A stretch of 64,000 nucleotides of DNA from Thermococcus onnurineus NA1. Its GTDB lineage: Archaea > Methanobacteriota_B > Thermococci > Thermococcales > Thermococcaceae. The notes beneath the pieces were generated by a model, which was not told the origin of the DNA, searched no databases, and was given only the letters and a program-made list of their open reading frames with translations. Where the stretch lies: the NCBI RefSeq assembly GCF_000018365.1, contig NC_011529.1, positions 434,001 through 498,000 of the forward strand, read 5' to 3'. The translations under genes were made by a program, and so were the position numbers. Below are positions 35,029 to 43,495 of the stretch, piece after piece (positions within the stretch are counted from its first letter, which is position 1; each line of letters begins with the position of its first letter).

Positions 35029-35206
35029 CTATAATGCTTTCCATTCTTGTTGAAATATTCTCCTCAATTGAGTCTTGGAACTCTCCAGCTTTGTGAATAG
35101 TCCCAAACCTTGGGCCAAAAACTTCCCTACGAACAGCATTATCAGAATAATTGCAATAGTTATCACAAAAAGATACTCCACTGAACCCTGAGCGTTTTTT
35201 TCTCAT
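35029..35206 (-). pseudogene. Type IV pilin-like protein, frameshifted at A7
   Basis: ATG 35206 has an ideal GGAGGG 5 bases upstream but its frame gives a meaningless peptide. Removing one A from the run of seven A (35195-35201) gives a 58-residue class III pilin precursor: MRKNAQGSVEYLFVITIAII, then a hydrophobic helix and a short charged tail, ending at the stop at 35029. Length and layout equal the intact pilin-like gene next door (35262-35438). No upstream start exists in the pilin frame because a TGA intervenes. Either a pseudogene, a sequencing error, or a slippage-controlled gene. Confidence 0.7.
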
Positions 35207-35261
35207 GCAAACCCTCCAACTAGTGATAAAGGTAAAAAGTTAAGATCGAGAATTTCGAACT

Positions 35262-35438
35262 TTAGCCTCCAGTTATGTTTCCTTCAAGTGCACTAGTTAT
35301 ATTGCTTTCCGCTTTATCGGCTATGTCACTTGCTCCTTGCCCTCTGTCGCTGAGCTGCCTCCAGACTATGAGGACTATGACCAGCGCGGCAGCAATCATA
35401 AACAGGTACTCAATAGCACCCTGGGCCTTTCTCTTCAT
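35262..35438 (-). CDS. Small type IV pilin-like protein (class III signal peptide)
   Basis: 58 residues. It starts MKRKAQGAIEYLFMIAAALV: positive residues, then the Q-G-x-x-E-Y-L pattern of archaeal class III signal peptides cut by an EppA/PibD-type peptidase, then a long hydrophobic helix. The mature part is short and polar, so it may be a minor pilin or assembly factor. ATG 35438 has GGAGGTGA 5 bases upstream. It precedes the frameshifted pilin in the same direction and is divergent from an HTH gene. Confidence 0.78.
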   Translation of the reverse strand: MKRKAQGAIEYLFMIAAALVIVLIVWRQLSDRGQGASDIADKAESNITSALEGNITGG

Positions 35439-35555
35439 TTTCTTCACCTCCGTGGGATTACTTCATACATTAATGCACTGAAAAAGCTTATATAGCTTTC
35501 TCCCCAAACTTAAGGAAAAGACCCTCAATACTGTGGAATCATCAGGGGTGGTCTT

Positions 35556-36119
35556 GTGGAGTTGTTAAGTCTCCAATGTGAATCCTCAAACATTGAAGAT
35601 TGTATAAGTAATATCCTATCCAAGTCGCGGAAATTACTATCCTCGAAATCAGGTTTTATATCTTCCTCAAAGATAGCCCTAACTTTCGGTGCGTTCATGA
35701 ACCTTACAGTAACTCTCCTAATAGATCCGCGTAGTAATATGTTAAAAGGCCTCCTTGCCGAGTATTCCACAGGCAGGAATAAAGAGGACGCGATAAACAA
35801 GACTCTGGAAAAAATTAACAGGTTCCTGCCCAGGGACGCACAAGTCGTCAACTTCGAAATAGGTACCTACACCACTCCCGTGACCAGAAGGACTTATGCA
35901 GTTGGTGTTGTTGTTTACAATGCACCCCTAGAGAAAAAATCCTTCACTGAGCTCACGATAAAAGAACGCAGAGAACTGCTGGCCGGTGTTCTGGAGTCCT
36001 TCAACTACAATCCGAAGGTTCTTAACATATCCGAAATCGCTAGAATGTTCGGTGTTTCGAGGGACTCAATATACTATGATATCGAACAAATCTTAAAGGA
36101 AAGAAAGATCAACCGGTGA
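35556..36119 (+). CDS. Putative transcriptional regulator with C-terminal HTH
   Basis: 187 residues. The C-terminal 45 residues form a helix-turn-helix (LNISEIARMFGVSRDSIYYDIEQILKE). The N-terminal 140 residues are not recognised; they contain VTLLIDPRSNMLKGLLAEY and TRRTYAVGVVVYNAP. The start is GTG 35556 after GGGGTGG, with TATA (TTATATAG) at about 35489-35496. It is divergent from two pilin-like genes and could regulate them. The 3' end overlaps the convergent M50 protease by 11 bases. Confidence 0.65.
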   Translation: MELLSLQCESSNIEDCISNILSKSRKLLSSKSGFISSSKIALTFGAFMNLTVTLLIDPRSNMLKGLLAEYSTGRNKEDAINKTLEKINRFLPRDAQVVNFEIGTYTTPVTRRTYAVGVVVYNAPLEKKSFTELTIKERRELLAGVLESFNYNPKVLNISEIARMFGVSRDSIYYDIEQILKERKINR

Positions 36120-37359
36120 CCCAGAGCGGTCTCGGTGTTGCAGAAATTAGGAAGATCATCACTGCCAGAATAACCAAGACGAGCCTTTTCTTTGAGATTG
36201 AGGAGACCTCATCGAGTGCTCCAGGATTTCCGACCGAACCCATCAGGAGCACAAGCATGCCCCAAATGAGCCAGCCGACCCAGAGAAAGCTCATGCCTAT
36301 GAGAACTAAACCAACAGCAATCGTGAGATAGCGGTGCGTCTTCTCACTGAGGAAGGCCCTTGCTATGTGGCCGCCATCAAGCTGAGCAGCAGGAATGAGG
36401 TTTAAGAAAGTCACTAGAATGCCCACCCATCCAGCAATGGCAACGGGATGTAAGAAAATCACTGTATCCTCTGGGAAAGTCACGATGTATTTCTCCAAGA
36501 GCAGGAATATCAGATTCTCCCCAAAGACTATACTGCCTTCTGTGGGCGAGACAAGTTCCGCTGGCACTGGAATGGAAAGTCTAAGTCCGATTATGCTTAC
36601 CGGGAGGGCTATCAAAAACCCAGCTATTGGTCCGCTGATACCAAGGTCTATTGCTGCATTCCTTGTGGGCAGTGGTGATTTTACCCTGATTACTGCCCCA
36701 AGCGTCCCCAGCATGCTAGGGAAGGGAATGAAGTATGGCATTGTAGCTCTAACGCCATGATACGCCGCGGCTATCTTGTGGCCAAGCTCGTGGGTTCCCA
36801 GTATTGCCATGACACTTATCGAGAACGCAATCGCGTTGAGATAAGGGTTTCGTATTCCAGGAAGACCGTAGTAATTAAGGGTATCTATGTAGGCCAGCGA
36901 GAGGTAGTAACCGGCCAGGAATGTAGTGAAAATCGTCGCGATGAGGAAGATCCACGGCAACCACCTGTTGTCCTCCTTTATTTCCTGGGCAGGGAAGACA
37001 AAGAGCAGCACTTTACCCTCACGCTTCTTGAGAGCGGCCCAATAGCCGAGTTCTTCAAGCTCTCTTAGGACTCTCTCAAAGTTATTTTCCATTATCCCTT
37101 GAACTTCAAAGACGAAGACGTTGCCATCTATCTGTTTTAGTTCAAGATTATAGAACTCCTTCAGCTTTTCTTTGAGGTTCTCCGGGAGGGAAGGCCTGCT
37201 TGGCTGGACCTGCACTGTGAGCTCTTGGGACTCCGTATAGAATCCTACCAGAACCATGTCCCTTCCACAGCGAGGACAGGCTTTCTCGAGCAGTGGCTCG
37301 GATGAATCTAGGATCTCCCTATGTCCACAGTTGATGCACTCGTAGATGCCCCTCGACAT
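36109..37359 (-). CDS. Site-2 protease family (M50) membrane metalloprotease with N-terminal zinc ribbon
   Basis: 416 residues. An N-terminal zinc ribbon (CINCGHRE ... CPRCGRD, about 8-35) precedes a soluble domain of about 85 residues and a membrane domain with about seven segments. The catalytic HELGH and the third metal ligand in AAQLDGGH are intact. Family members cut membrane-bound regulators within the bilayer. ATG 37359 is preferred (GGGAG about 8 bases upstream). Confidence 0.88.
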   Translation of the reverse strand: MSRGIYECINCGHREILDSSEPLLEKACPRCGRDMVLVGFYTESQELTVQVQPSRPSLPENLKEKLKEFYNLELKQIDGNVFVFEVQGIMENNFERVLRELEELGYWAALKKREGKVLLFVFPAQEIKEDNRWLPWIFLIATIFTTFLAGYYLSLAYIDTLNYYGLPGIRNPYLNAIAFSISVMAILGTHELGHKIAAAYHGVRATMPYFIPFPSMLGTLGAVIRVKSPLPTRNAAIDLGISGPIAGFLIALPVSIIGLRLSIPVPAELVSPTEGSIVFGENLIFLLLEKYIVTFPEDTVIFLHPVAIAGWVGILVTFLNLIPAAQLDGGHIARAFLSEKTHRYLTIAVGLVLIGMSFLWVGWLIWGMLVLLMGSVGNPGALDEVSSISKKRLVLVILAVMIFLISATPRPLWVTG

Positions 37360-37402
37360 TTTTTGCACTCCCTAAAAAGAATTGAAACGGACCTTAAAAA
37401 TG

Positions 37403-37795
37403 CTATTCCTCAACTTCGACCAGTCCCTCGTCGGCTTTGACCCTGACCCTCTGTCCACTCTTGAGCTTGGAGACGTCTATGCCATCAACCATAGGAATAC
37501 CCGCTATTATAGCTCCTGTTGCCACTATTGTCTCGGCCTCACCGACGATTATTGCCTTCGGCGCCTTTCCGTTCTTCTTAAGGGCGTAGATAACGTAAGA
37601 GCCAACGGTTGATCCCTTACCACGTGGAAATGCCAGGACTTTTCCAGCTATGCTCTGGCCCCTTATATCGCTCTCGGCGTCGGTAACTATTCCTGTATTG
37701 GGGTCAACGCCGCCGAGGAATGAAAGGGGCTTCTGCGAGACTATCAGTTCTCCCTCAGCCTTGCCACCGACGATCTTTCTGCCCTTGAGTTTCAT
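37403..37795 (-). CDS. Phosphomevalonate dehydratase small subunit (aconitase X swivel domain)
   Basis: 130 residues, DUF126/aconitase X swivel domain (ESDIRGQSIAGKVLAFPRGKGSTVGSYVIY). It pairs with the large subunit 9 bases upstream to dehydrate mevalonate 5-phosphate to trans-anhydromevalonate 5-phosphate in the archaeal mevalonate pathway. ATG 37795 has GGTGAG just before it. Confidence 0.9.
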   Translation of the reverse strand: MKLKGRKIVGGKAEGELIVSQKPLSFLGGVDPNTGIVTDAESDIRGQSIAGKVLAFPRGKGSTVGSYVIYALKKNGKAPKAIIVGEAETIVATGAIIAGIPMVDGIDVSKLKSGQRVRVKADEGLVEVEE

Positions 37796-37804
37796 TTTCT
37801 CACC

Positions 37805-38965
37805 TCACGGTGCCTCTTTTATGAGGTTTTCTGCATCGTCGAGCCTAACCTTGAAGCCAAAGGACCGGAAGTAGAAGGCTGATTTTCCGCTGTTGGTGGC
37901 CACTCCTCTGTACCAGCCCTTTATCGGCGAGACTACGAAGCATATGTCGGGAATAATCCTGCCGTTGTAGCGCTCTATGATCTCGGTGTAGCCTAGAGAA
38001 TCTGCCAATGCCTTAACTGCTCTGCTTGCAGTGATAAAGAGAGGTATCTTCAAGGGTCTCCCGCGCATTCTCAGCAGTTCGGTGATTTCCTTAATCTCTG
38101 CTAGGGAAGCGTGTGGGCAACCAATTAGAATCATGTCTATCTCACTCCAGTCATCGGCGAACTGCTCCCTAACGGCTCTGATATCGGAATCCTCAACGGT
38201 TATCGTTTCGAGCTTGTCAGTTATAGCATCTCTATATTCAGGGGTCTCACCTTCCACATGATATAGAGCTATAGAGCCGCTCGCGGCCATAGCGGCGCCC
38301 ATCTCTTTGAGATACTCAGTCATCTCGGGCTTCAGGCCTTTGATGTATGGCACGTCATTGCCGAGGATTTTTCCAAGGTGATAACCTAAGGCCGCATAGT
38401 CCACGAAAGTCCTGACGTTTGCATCAACACTGATTATGACGGTTGCTTTCCTGTTTTTGTCCAGATGCAGGCCGTAGTTAGGAGTTTTGCCCACTATCGC
38501 GGCGGCTAAACTTGAAGGTCCTCCTTCGCGGTTGGTCCTCGCACCCAAAATCGAGTTGGCGAAGCTTACCGCTGAACTTTCGCTCCAGGCCAAGTGATCA
38601 CCGAACTTTGGAAGATTTGCCCCGTAGTAGGGGGTGCACGTGGAGGTAACTTCTATGCCCATCTTCCTGTAAAGCCCCAGAACTTCCAGCTGCTTTTCCA
38701 TGAACTCGTCGTCGCCTATTCCCGCTGGGTTGAGGGTTGTGTAGACGCTGACTTTGGCTCCAGCTTCGACGAAGTCTCTCAGGAACTCGATTCCAGCGTC
38801 GCCGATGTTTTTGTATGAAACACCAGCAACCTGAGCACTTTTAATTGGAATGAGCCTGTCAGCACCGTAGATTTCTCCCAGAGCCACGAGTATCTCCATG
38901 GCCTTCTGGAGGGCGTAGCCGTATTCGCCGGCCAGGATGAGTTCTTCCTCTTTGGTCAGGTACAT
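37805..38965 (-). CDS. Phosphomevalonate dehydratase large subunit (aconitase X catalytic)
   Basis: 386 residues, DUF521/aconitase X. Conserved blocks are KSAQVAGVSYKNIGDAG, TCTPYYGANLPKFGDHLAWSESSAV, and GCPHASLAEIKEI; the cysteines in these are the candidate Fe-S ligands. ATG 38965 follows GGTGGTAG; TATA (GAGTTTATAACT) lies about 35 bases upstream. It begins the two-gene unit for isoprenoid lipid precursor synthesis. Confidence 0.9.
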   Translation of the reverse strand: MYLTKEEELILAGEYGYALQKAMEILVALGEIYGADRLIPIKSAQVAGVSYKNIGDAGIEFLRDFVEAGAKVSVYTTLNPAGIGDDEFMEKQLEVLGLYRKMGIEVTSTCTPYYGANLPKFGDHLAWSESSAVSFANSILGARTNREGGPSSLAAAIVGKTPNYGLHLDKNRKATVIISVDANVRTFVDYAALGYHLGKILGNDVPYIKGLKPEMTEYLKEMGAAMAASGSIALYHVEGETPEYRDAITDKLETITVEDSDIRAVREQFADDWSEIDMILIGCPHASLAEIKEITELLRMRGRPLKIPLFITASRAVKALADSLGYTEIIERYNGRIIPDICFVVSPIKGWYRGVATNSGKSAFYFRSFGFKVRLDDAENLIKEAP

Positions 38966-39086
38966 TCTACCACCAGAGAATCTGGGGAAAGAGGAGTTAT
39001 AAACTCTTCTTTTCAACACTTATTAACCGTAAAATTATTATACTAAAAAGTTCTAATTTTTAGTGACATCATCGGAGGTGTCTACC

Positions 39087-39529
39087 ATGACATCTCCAGT
39101 AAAAAAGTTGCAATGGTAATAGTTTTTTTGAGGCAATAGTCGCAGGCTCAGTCAAGCCAGTGGGAGCATGGGGGGCTATATACGACGTGGTTCTATACGA
39201 TACCGGGCCTGACTTTTATGCAACGAGAACGAATAGGTTTCTGGCCGTACACTTACAAGTTTACAATGCAAGGTACTCTTGGGACATACACGACTTCATG
39301 GTACCAGGGGTCGGGGTGGGGGTACATCATTATTCCAGTTCTCGGGGTGTATGTTCTAGATTATGCGGCGGCAGAGTTAACTAATAGCGCCGGATTTAGA
39401 TTATTCAGAACTTATACGGAGCCTGGATTTACAGAAAGTTTCTATTACCCCTACCCGAGAGATAATGAAGGAGGCCCTCGCTCTGAGTTGGAAATAGGTT
39501 GGCATTATGTGAATGTTTACGAGAGGTAG
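39087..39529 (+). pseudogene. Degraded secreted-protein gene with several frameshifts
   Basis: A good start is present: TATA-like ATTATTATA (about 39034-39042), GGAGGTG, then ATG 39087. The frame closes after 10 codons. One extra A in the run of six A (39101-39106) and one extra T in the run of seven T (39123-39129) would restore a signal-peptide-like N-terminus running into IVAGSVKPVGAWGAIYDVVL. A further shift near 39236-39243 then leads to the long C-terminal frame, which is Tyr/Trp/Gly-rich and ends at 39529. The family is not recognised. The secreted protein at 39544 follows after 14 bases. Confidence 0.6.
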
Positions 39530-39543
39530 AGGGGGTGATCCCT

Positions 39544-40248
39544 ATGAAAAAGATACTAGCACTCATTATTATGTTGTTCATTGGAAGTGTTCTCGGAACA
39601 GCGTATGCTCTTGTTGAGCCTCCATCCAAGGATACTCTAGTTACCTCTGCGAGAACTCTAGTTGCTTACAATTTCACGAGAAGTATCGAGTTTAATCAGT
39701 ATTATGTACATGTTATTGAGCAGAATGGGGTCAGAAAAGTTATGAAAGATCTCACATATATTGGTAAAGTTATTACAGTAGGACACATTGACATGAGAAA
39801 GGAAACAGTGAAGGCGATGGAGGAGTTCTATGTCAATGGAACCCTTCTGACACGTGCCCAGGTGATAGTAAACTTGAACACTGGGGAGATTAAGGGGACT
39901 ATCATGTTGAACAATGGAACGACAATGGACTTGACAGAATTCTGGAGTCAGTACTATGGTATTGAAAAGGATGAGGCCATTACTATGTTCGAAGACAATC
40001 TTCCGATGATAGCATTCAGGCTTCTTGTCCTCAACTCAACAGGTCTATCTAGGATACAGTTGCAACTATCTACAACGGATAGGATTCTAATGGGTCTTGG
40101 ACTTAAAGAAAGGTTGTTTGCGTATAGGTTCACGTCCCTCTCAGGAAAAGAGTGGACTGTATTGGTGAATTCAAGGGGCATTCCAGTACGGTTCGAGTCC
40201 CAAGATAAGGACTTGAAAGTTACGGTTGTTGTGCAACCTTCTGAGTAA
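39544..40248 (+). CDS. Secreted protein of unknown function
   Basis: 234 residues. The N-terminus MKKILALIIMLFIGSVLGTAYA is a signal peptide. The rest is a soluble beta-rich domain with several N-glycosylation sequons (NFT, NGT, NNGT, NST) and no cysteines beyond the signal region. I do not recognise a family. GGGGGTGATCCCT precedes ATG 39544. Codon use is more AT-rich than in the flanking housekeeping genes, which together with the degraded upstream gene suggests a less conserved, accessory locus. Confidence 0.7.
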   Translation: MKKILALIIMLFIGSVLGTAYALVEPPSKDTLVTSARTLVAYNFTRSIEFNQYYVHVIEQNGVRKVMKDLTYIGKVITVGHIDMRKETVKAMEEFYVNGTLLTRAQVIVNLNTGEIKGTIMLNNGTTMDLTEFWSQYYGIEKDEAITMFEDNLPMIAFRLLVLNSTGLSRIQLQLSTTDRILMGLGLKERLFAYRFTSLSGKEWTVLVNSRGIPVRFESQDKDLKVTVVVQPSE

Positions 40249-40334
40249 CATAGTGATTTTTTAGTTTTCTTATTTTGATACCTCCCCCGCAAAATTTATA
40301 AACCCTCCACGGTTCACTAACTAACGGGTCGAGC

Positions 40335-40412
40335 AGCGGGGTGGGGCAGCTAGGAGTGCCCGCCGGGCTCATAACCCGGAGGTCGGAGGTTCAAATCCTC
40401 CCCCCGCTACCA
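40335..40412 (+). tRNA. tRNA-Met(CAT), initiator type
   Basis: Cloverleaf with acceptor AGCGGGG/CCCCGCT, anticodon stem CCGGG/CCCGG and anticodon CAT at 40370-40372, T arm GGAGG-TTCAAAT-CCTCC, and encoded CCA (40410-40412). The A1-U72 pair and three G-C pairs under the anticodon loop mark an archaeal initiator tRNA. TATA (AATTTATAAA, about 40295-40304) lies about 30 bases upstream. No intron. Confidence 0.95.
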
Positions 40413-40691
40413 TACTGTTTTGGGTTGTATCTTCTTGCCTATGTCTCTTGTACTAAACTTCGAGCAACTTCTCAGGTTGACCTGTTTTTGGATTGTGGAT
40501 CAGTTCCAGTTGCAAATTTTGCAACGCTTGATTTGAAACATTAAGCGTATTGTGGAGTGAATTCCAAGCTTTCAGAGCTCATTCACTGTTGTTGACAGCT
40601 AGGACTATTTTTTCTAAACTCTCTAAAGTACTTATGGACATCCTACGAAACTTTTATTTACGTTTGCCACATAAATCTCGTGGGGATGAAT
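40413..40691. other. Intergenic stretch with a 17-base palindrome
   Basis: About 280 bases with no credible gene. It holds a palindrome at 40509-40525 (GTTGCAAA-T-TTTGCAAC) and a TATA-like CTTTTATTTA (about 40648-40657) for the pilin-LTD gene. Confidence 0.5.
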
Positions 40692-41237
40692 ATGAAACGG
40701 GGAGTTTCTAGTATCGAGTATTTGTTTCTTATTGCTGTGGCACTGGTAATAGTACTGTTTGTCATTCACCAGCTGGTAGTAATGACTTCTGATTACACAG
40801 ACGTAATGGAAACTATTTCAACTGAAATAGCACAGGAACTTGCAAACCAGTCATGCAACGGGACGTCTAAAATCGTGATATACTATGTTCATTATGATGC
40901 CAAGGGAAACGACAATTATCCCTGGAACCTGAATGACGAGTACATTGTTATAGCTAACCTGGGGTGCAAAGACGAAGAACTGAGTGGATGGAAGCTGGTG
41001 GATGAAAAAAAGCATACATACACTTTCCCGAGTGGAGTTATTGTGAAAGCGGGAAAAACGGTAACTGTGCATACCGGCTCAGGTACAGACACTGACACAG
41101 ACCTTTACTGGGGTAGTAGCTGGGGGGCAGTCTGGGACAATGACGGCGACACTGCGTACCTTTACGATGCGAGCGAAAACCTTGTGGACAGTTGCAGCTG
41201 GACTGGAAAAGAAGGAGGAGCTGTCAGCTGTCACTGA
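40692..41237 (+). CDS. Type IV pilin-like N-terminus fused to a lamin-tail (LTD) domain
   Basis: 181 residues. The start (MKRGVSSIEYLFLIAVALVI) is a class III pilin signal and hydrophobic helix. After a linker of about 40 residues comes an LTD-type beta domain (about 75-175; DEYIVIANLG, LSGWKLVDEKKHTYTFP, VTVHTGSG, AYLYDASENLVDSCSW). Four or more cysteines may form disulfides outside the cell. LTD domains are often found on secreted nucleases and surface proteins. Start 40692 follows GGGGAT; ATG 40686 is an alternative. AT-rich codon use resembles the secreted gene at 39544. Confidence 0.8.
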   Translation: MKRGVSSIEYLFLIAVALVIVLFVIHQLVVMTSDYTDVMETISTEIAQELANQSCNGTSKIVIYYVHYDAKGNDNYPWNLNDEYIVIANLGCKDEELSGWKLVDEKKHTYTFPSGVIVKAGKTVTVHTGSGTDTDTDLYWGSSWGAVWDNDGDTAYLYDASENLVDSCSWTGKEGGAVSCH

Positions 41238-41281
41238 TGGCAAACTTTTTAAACTCCTTCTTTTAGGCTGATGCGAAGGGG

Positions 41282-41301
41282 CGGCTGGCGGGAGCTGGCC
41301 G
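41282..41301 (+). promoter_or_regulatory. Hairpin in the S15 leader
   Basis: CGGCTGG (41282-41288) can pair with CTGGCCG (41295-41301), seven pairs including two G-U, around a 6-base loop. It lies between the TATA (CTTTTTAAAC, about 41246-41255) and the ribosome binding site of the S15 gene, a place where S15 or another factor could control translation. Confidence 0.4.
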
Positions 41302-41320
41302 TCACCGGGAGGTGTATGAT

Positions 41321-41776
41321 ATGGCAAGGATACACGCGAGAAAGAGGGGTAGGTCTGGTTCTAAGAGGCCACCGAGGACCGCTCCGCCGACCTGGGTAGA
41401 GTACACGGCGGAGGAGGTCGAGGGGCTCGTTATTAAGCTCAGGAAGGAAGGCTACAGCGCTGCCATGATAGGAACCATCCTCAGGGATCAGTACGGCATT
41501 CCGAGCGTCAAGCTCATCACCGGCAAGAAGATAACCAAGATACTCGAGGAGAACGGCCTCGCCCCTGAGATCCCGGAGGACCTCATGGCCCTTATCAGGA
41601 AGGCCGTCAAGCTCAGGAAGCACCTTGAGATGCATCCGAAGGACAAGCACTCAAGGCGCGGTCTCCAGCTCACCGAGAGCAAAATCAGGAGGCTTGTCAA
41701 GTACTACAGGAGAACCGGCAAGCTGCCAGCGAAGTGGCGCTACGATCCAGAGCAGGCCAAGCTCCTGGTTCGCTGA
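41321..41776 (+). CDS. rps15: 30S ribosomal protein S15
   Basis: 151 residues, archaeal/eukaryotic S15 (eS13-type length) with an N-terminal extension rich in Arg/Lys ([17 protein letters not shown]). The conserved 16S-binding part is [32 protein letters not shown] precedes the ATG. It starts a run of information-processing genes: GAN nuclease, Pcc1-like, S3Ae. Confidence 0.97.
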   Translation: MARIHARKRGRSGSKRPPRTAPPTWVEYTAEEVEGLVIKLRKEGYSAAMIGTILRDQYGIPSVKLITGKKITKILEENGLAPEIPEDLMALIRKAVKLRKHLEMHPKDKHSRRGLQLTESKIRRLVKYYRRTGKLPAKWRYDPEQAKLLVR

Positions 41777-41805
41777 TTCCCCTTTCCTTCTTATAAGGTG
41801 GTAAA

Positions 41806-43236
41806 ATGGACAAGGGCGCTTTCTTGGAGAAGGCCCGTGAAGGAGCAGAGCTAATCAAGATGCACATCGAGCTAGGGCACACTATAAGAATAATCTCCCA
41901 CCGCGATGCGGACGGAATAACTGCCGGGGCGATTCTGGCGAAGGCGATATTACGTGAGGGCGGTAGCTTTCAGCTCAGCATTGTCAAGCAGCTCAGCGAA
42001 GGGCTTATCCAGGAACTTGCCGCGGAGAAGCACAAGATATACGTCTTCAGCGACCTTGGGAGCGGCTCAATCGAACTCATCGAGAAGTACCTCGAGGGAG
42101 CGACCGTTGTCGTTGCTGACCATCACCCACCGGAGAAGAACGAGTTTTCCACTGATTCCCACCTGCTTGTCAATCCAGTACCATTTGGAGCCAACAGCGT
42201 TCGCGATCTGAGCGGCTCCGGCGTTGCCTACTTCGTTGCTAGAGAGATGAACGAGAAAAACAGGGATTTGGCCTACATTGCCATCGTTGGGGCAGTCGGC
42301 GACATGCAGGAGATAGACGGCACCTTCCACGGCATGAATCTCGATATCATTGAGGACGGGAAGAGGCTTGGCATTCTGGAGGTCAGGAAGGAGCTCCGCC
42401 TCTTCGGCAGGGAAAGCAGAACTCTCGCTCAAATGCTGGCTTACGCAACAAATCCAGAAATACCCGAGATAACTGGTGACGATAGGAAGGCCATCGAGTT
42501 CCTCAGGGCTAAGGGCTTCGATCCCGACATGAAGTACTGGCAGCTCCGTGAGGAAGAAAAAAGGCGGCTCCACGATGCCCTTGTCATTCACCTGATAAAG
42601 CACGGTGCCCCAAAGGAGGCCATAGACAGGCTCATCGGTGATGTGGTCATAAGTCCCCTCTACCCTGAGGGTGACCCCAGGCACGAAGCGAGGGAATTCG
42701 CCACACTCCTCAATGCCACTGGAAGGCTGAACGCTGGAACGCTAGGTGTTGCAATCTGCCTCGGCGACGAGGAGGCCTACAAGAGAGCTAGAAAGATGCT
42801 CGACGACTACAAGAGAGAGCAGATCGAGGCCAGAAAGTTCCTCATCCAGAACTGGAGTATGGCCGACGAAGGAGAGCACGCCTACGTTTTCTATGCTGGC
42901 AGGAACATCCGTGACACTCTGGTGGGCATAGCGGCTAACATAGCGATAAACGCGGGCCTAGTTGACCCGGAGAAGCCCGTGGTCGTTCTGGCTGACAGCG
43001 ACGAGGATCCAAACCTCGTGAAGGGCTCGGCAAGGACTACGGAGAAGGCCCTAGCGAAGGGCTACCACCTTGGAGAAGCTCTGAAGGAAGTGGCAGAGAA
43101 GCTCGGCGGTGAAGGTGGAGGCCACGCTATAGCTGCTGGCATACGCTTTCCGAAGGACAGAATAAACGAGTTCATCAGGTATTTCAACGATGTTCTTGGA
43201 AGACAGCTCAAGGGGGGCAGGAACGTTGCGGATTGA
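41806..43236 (+). CDS. GINS-associated nuclease GAN, archaeal RecJ/Cdc45-type DHH protein
   Basis: 476 residues. A DHH phosphoesterase domain ([23 protein letters not shown]) spans about 1-190, and a DHHA1 domain with [12 protein letters not shown] sits near the C-terminus. In Thermococcus this protein is the 5'-3' exonuclease that binds GINS and MCM at the replication fork, the relative of eukaryotic Cdc45. Metal-binding Asp and His residues are intact, so it should be an active nuclease. It begins 29 bases after S15 and overlaps the Pcc1-like start. Confidence 0.93.
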   Translation: MDKGAFLEKAREGAELIKMHIELGHTIRIISHRDADGITAGAILAKAILREGGSFQLSIVKQLSEGLIQELAAEKHKIYVFSDLGSGSIELIEKYLEGATVVVADHHPPEKNEFSTDSHLLVNPVPFGANSVRDLSGSGVAYFVAREMNEKNRDLAYIAIVGAVGDMQEIDGTFHGMNLDIIEDGKRLGILEVRKELRLFGRESRTLAQMLAYATNPEIPEITGDDRKAIEFLRAKGFDPDMKYWQLREEEKRRLHDALVIHLIKHGAPKEAIDRLIGDVVISPLYPEGDPRHEAREFATLLNATGRLNAGTLGVAICLGDEEAYKRARKMLDDYKREQIEARKFLIQNWSMADEGEHAYVFYAGRNIRDTLVGIAANIAINAGLVDPEKPVVVLADSDEDPNLVKGSARTTEKALAKGYHLGEALKEVAEKLGGEGGGHAIAAGIRFPKDRINEFIRYFNDVLGRQLKGGRNVAD

Positions 43237-43477
43237 AGCAACGGCGAAAATCATCTGGCACTACAGGAGCGAGGAGAGAGCGAAGGCTATAGCCCAAGCT
43301 CTAGAAGTGGACAACGCTAGCCTTCCTGAAGGCCTAAAGAAAAGTTTAAATGTGGTAACCCGATGGGAAGATGGGGACGTCATAACAAAGGTTAAATACT
43401 CGGGTGAGATTGAAACACTCATCAAAGCGCTGGACGATTTGGTGTTTTCAATCAAAATCGCCGAAGATGTCACGTGA
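43226..43477 (+). CDS. KEOPS subunit Pcc1-like protein
   Basis: 83 residues, CTAG/Pcc1-like small alpha-beta domain ([13 protein letters not shown], then [22 protein letters not shown]). KEOPS makes the t6A modification of tRNA. There is no ATG in a sensible place; TTG 43226, after a run of G and CAGGAACG, gives the proper length and overlaps the GAN stop by 11 bases. Archaea may carry more than one Pcc1-type protein, so this may be a paralogue. Confidence 0.72.
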   Translation: MRIEATAKIIWHYRSEERAKAIAQALEVDNASLPEGLKKSLNVVTRWEDGDVITKVKYSGEIETLIKALDDLVFSIKIAEDVT

Positions 43478-43495
43478 AAGGTTGGAGGTGTTAAG

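Noticed and set aside
35015..35206. 63-residue protein in the frame opened by ATG 35206
   Set aside because: The peptide has no sensible features, while the neighbouring frame encodes a typical pilin; it is the out-of-frame reading.
39160..39384. Independent 74-residue gene
   Set aside because: It lacks a binding site and is best explained as one piece of the frameshifted gene 39087-39529.
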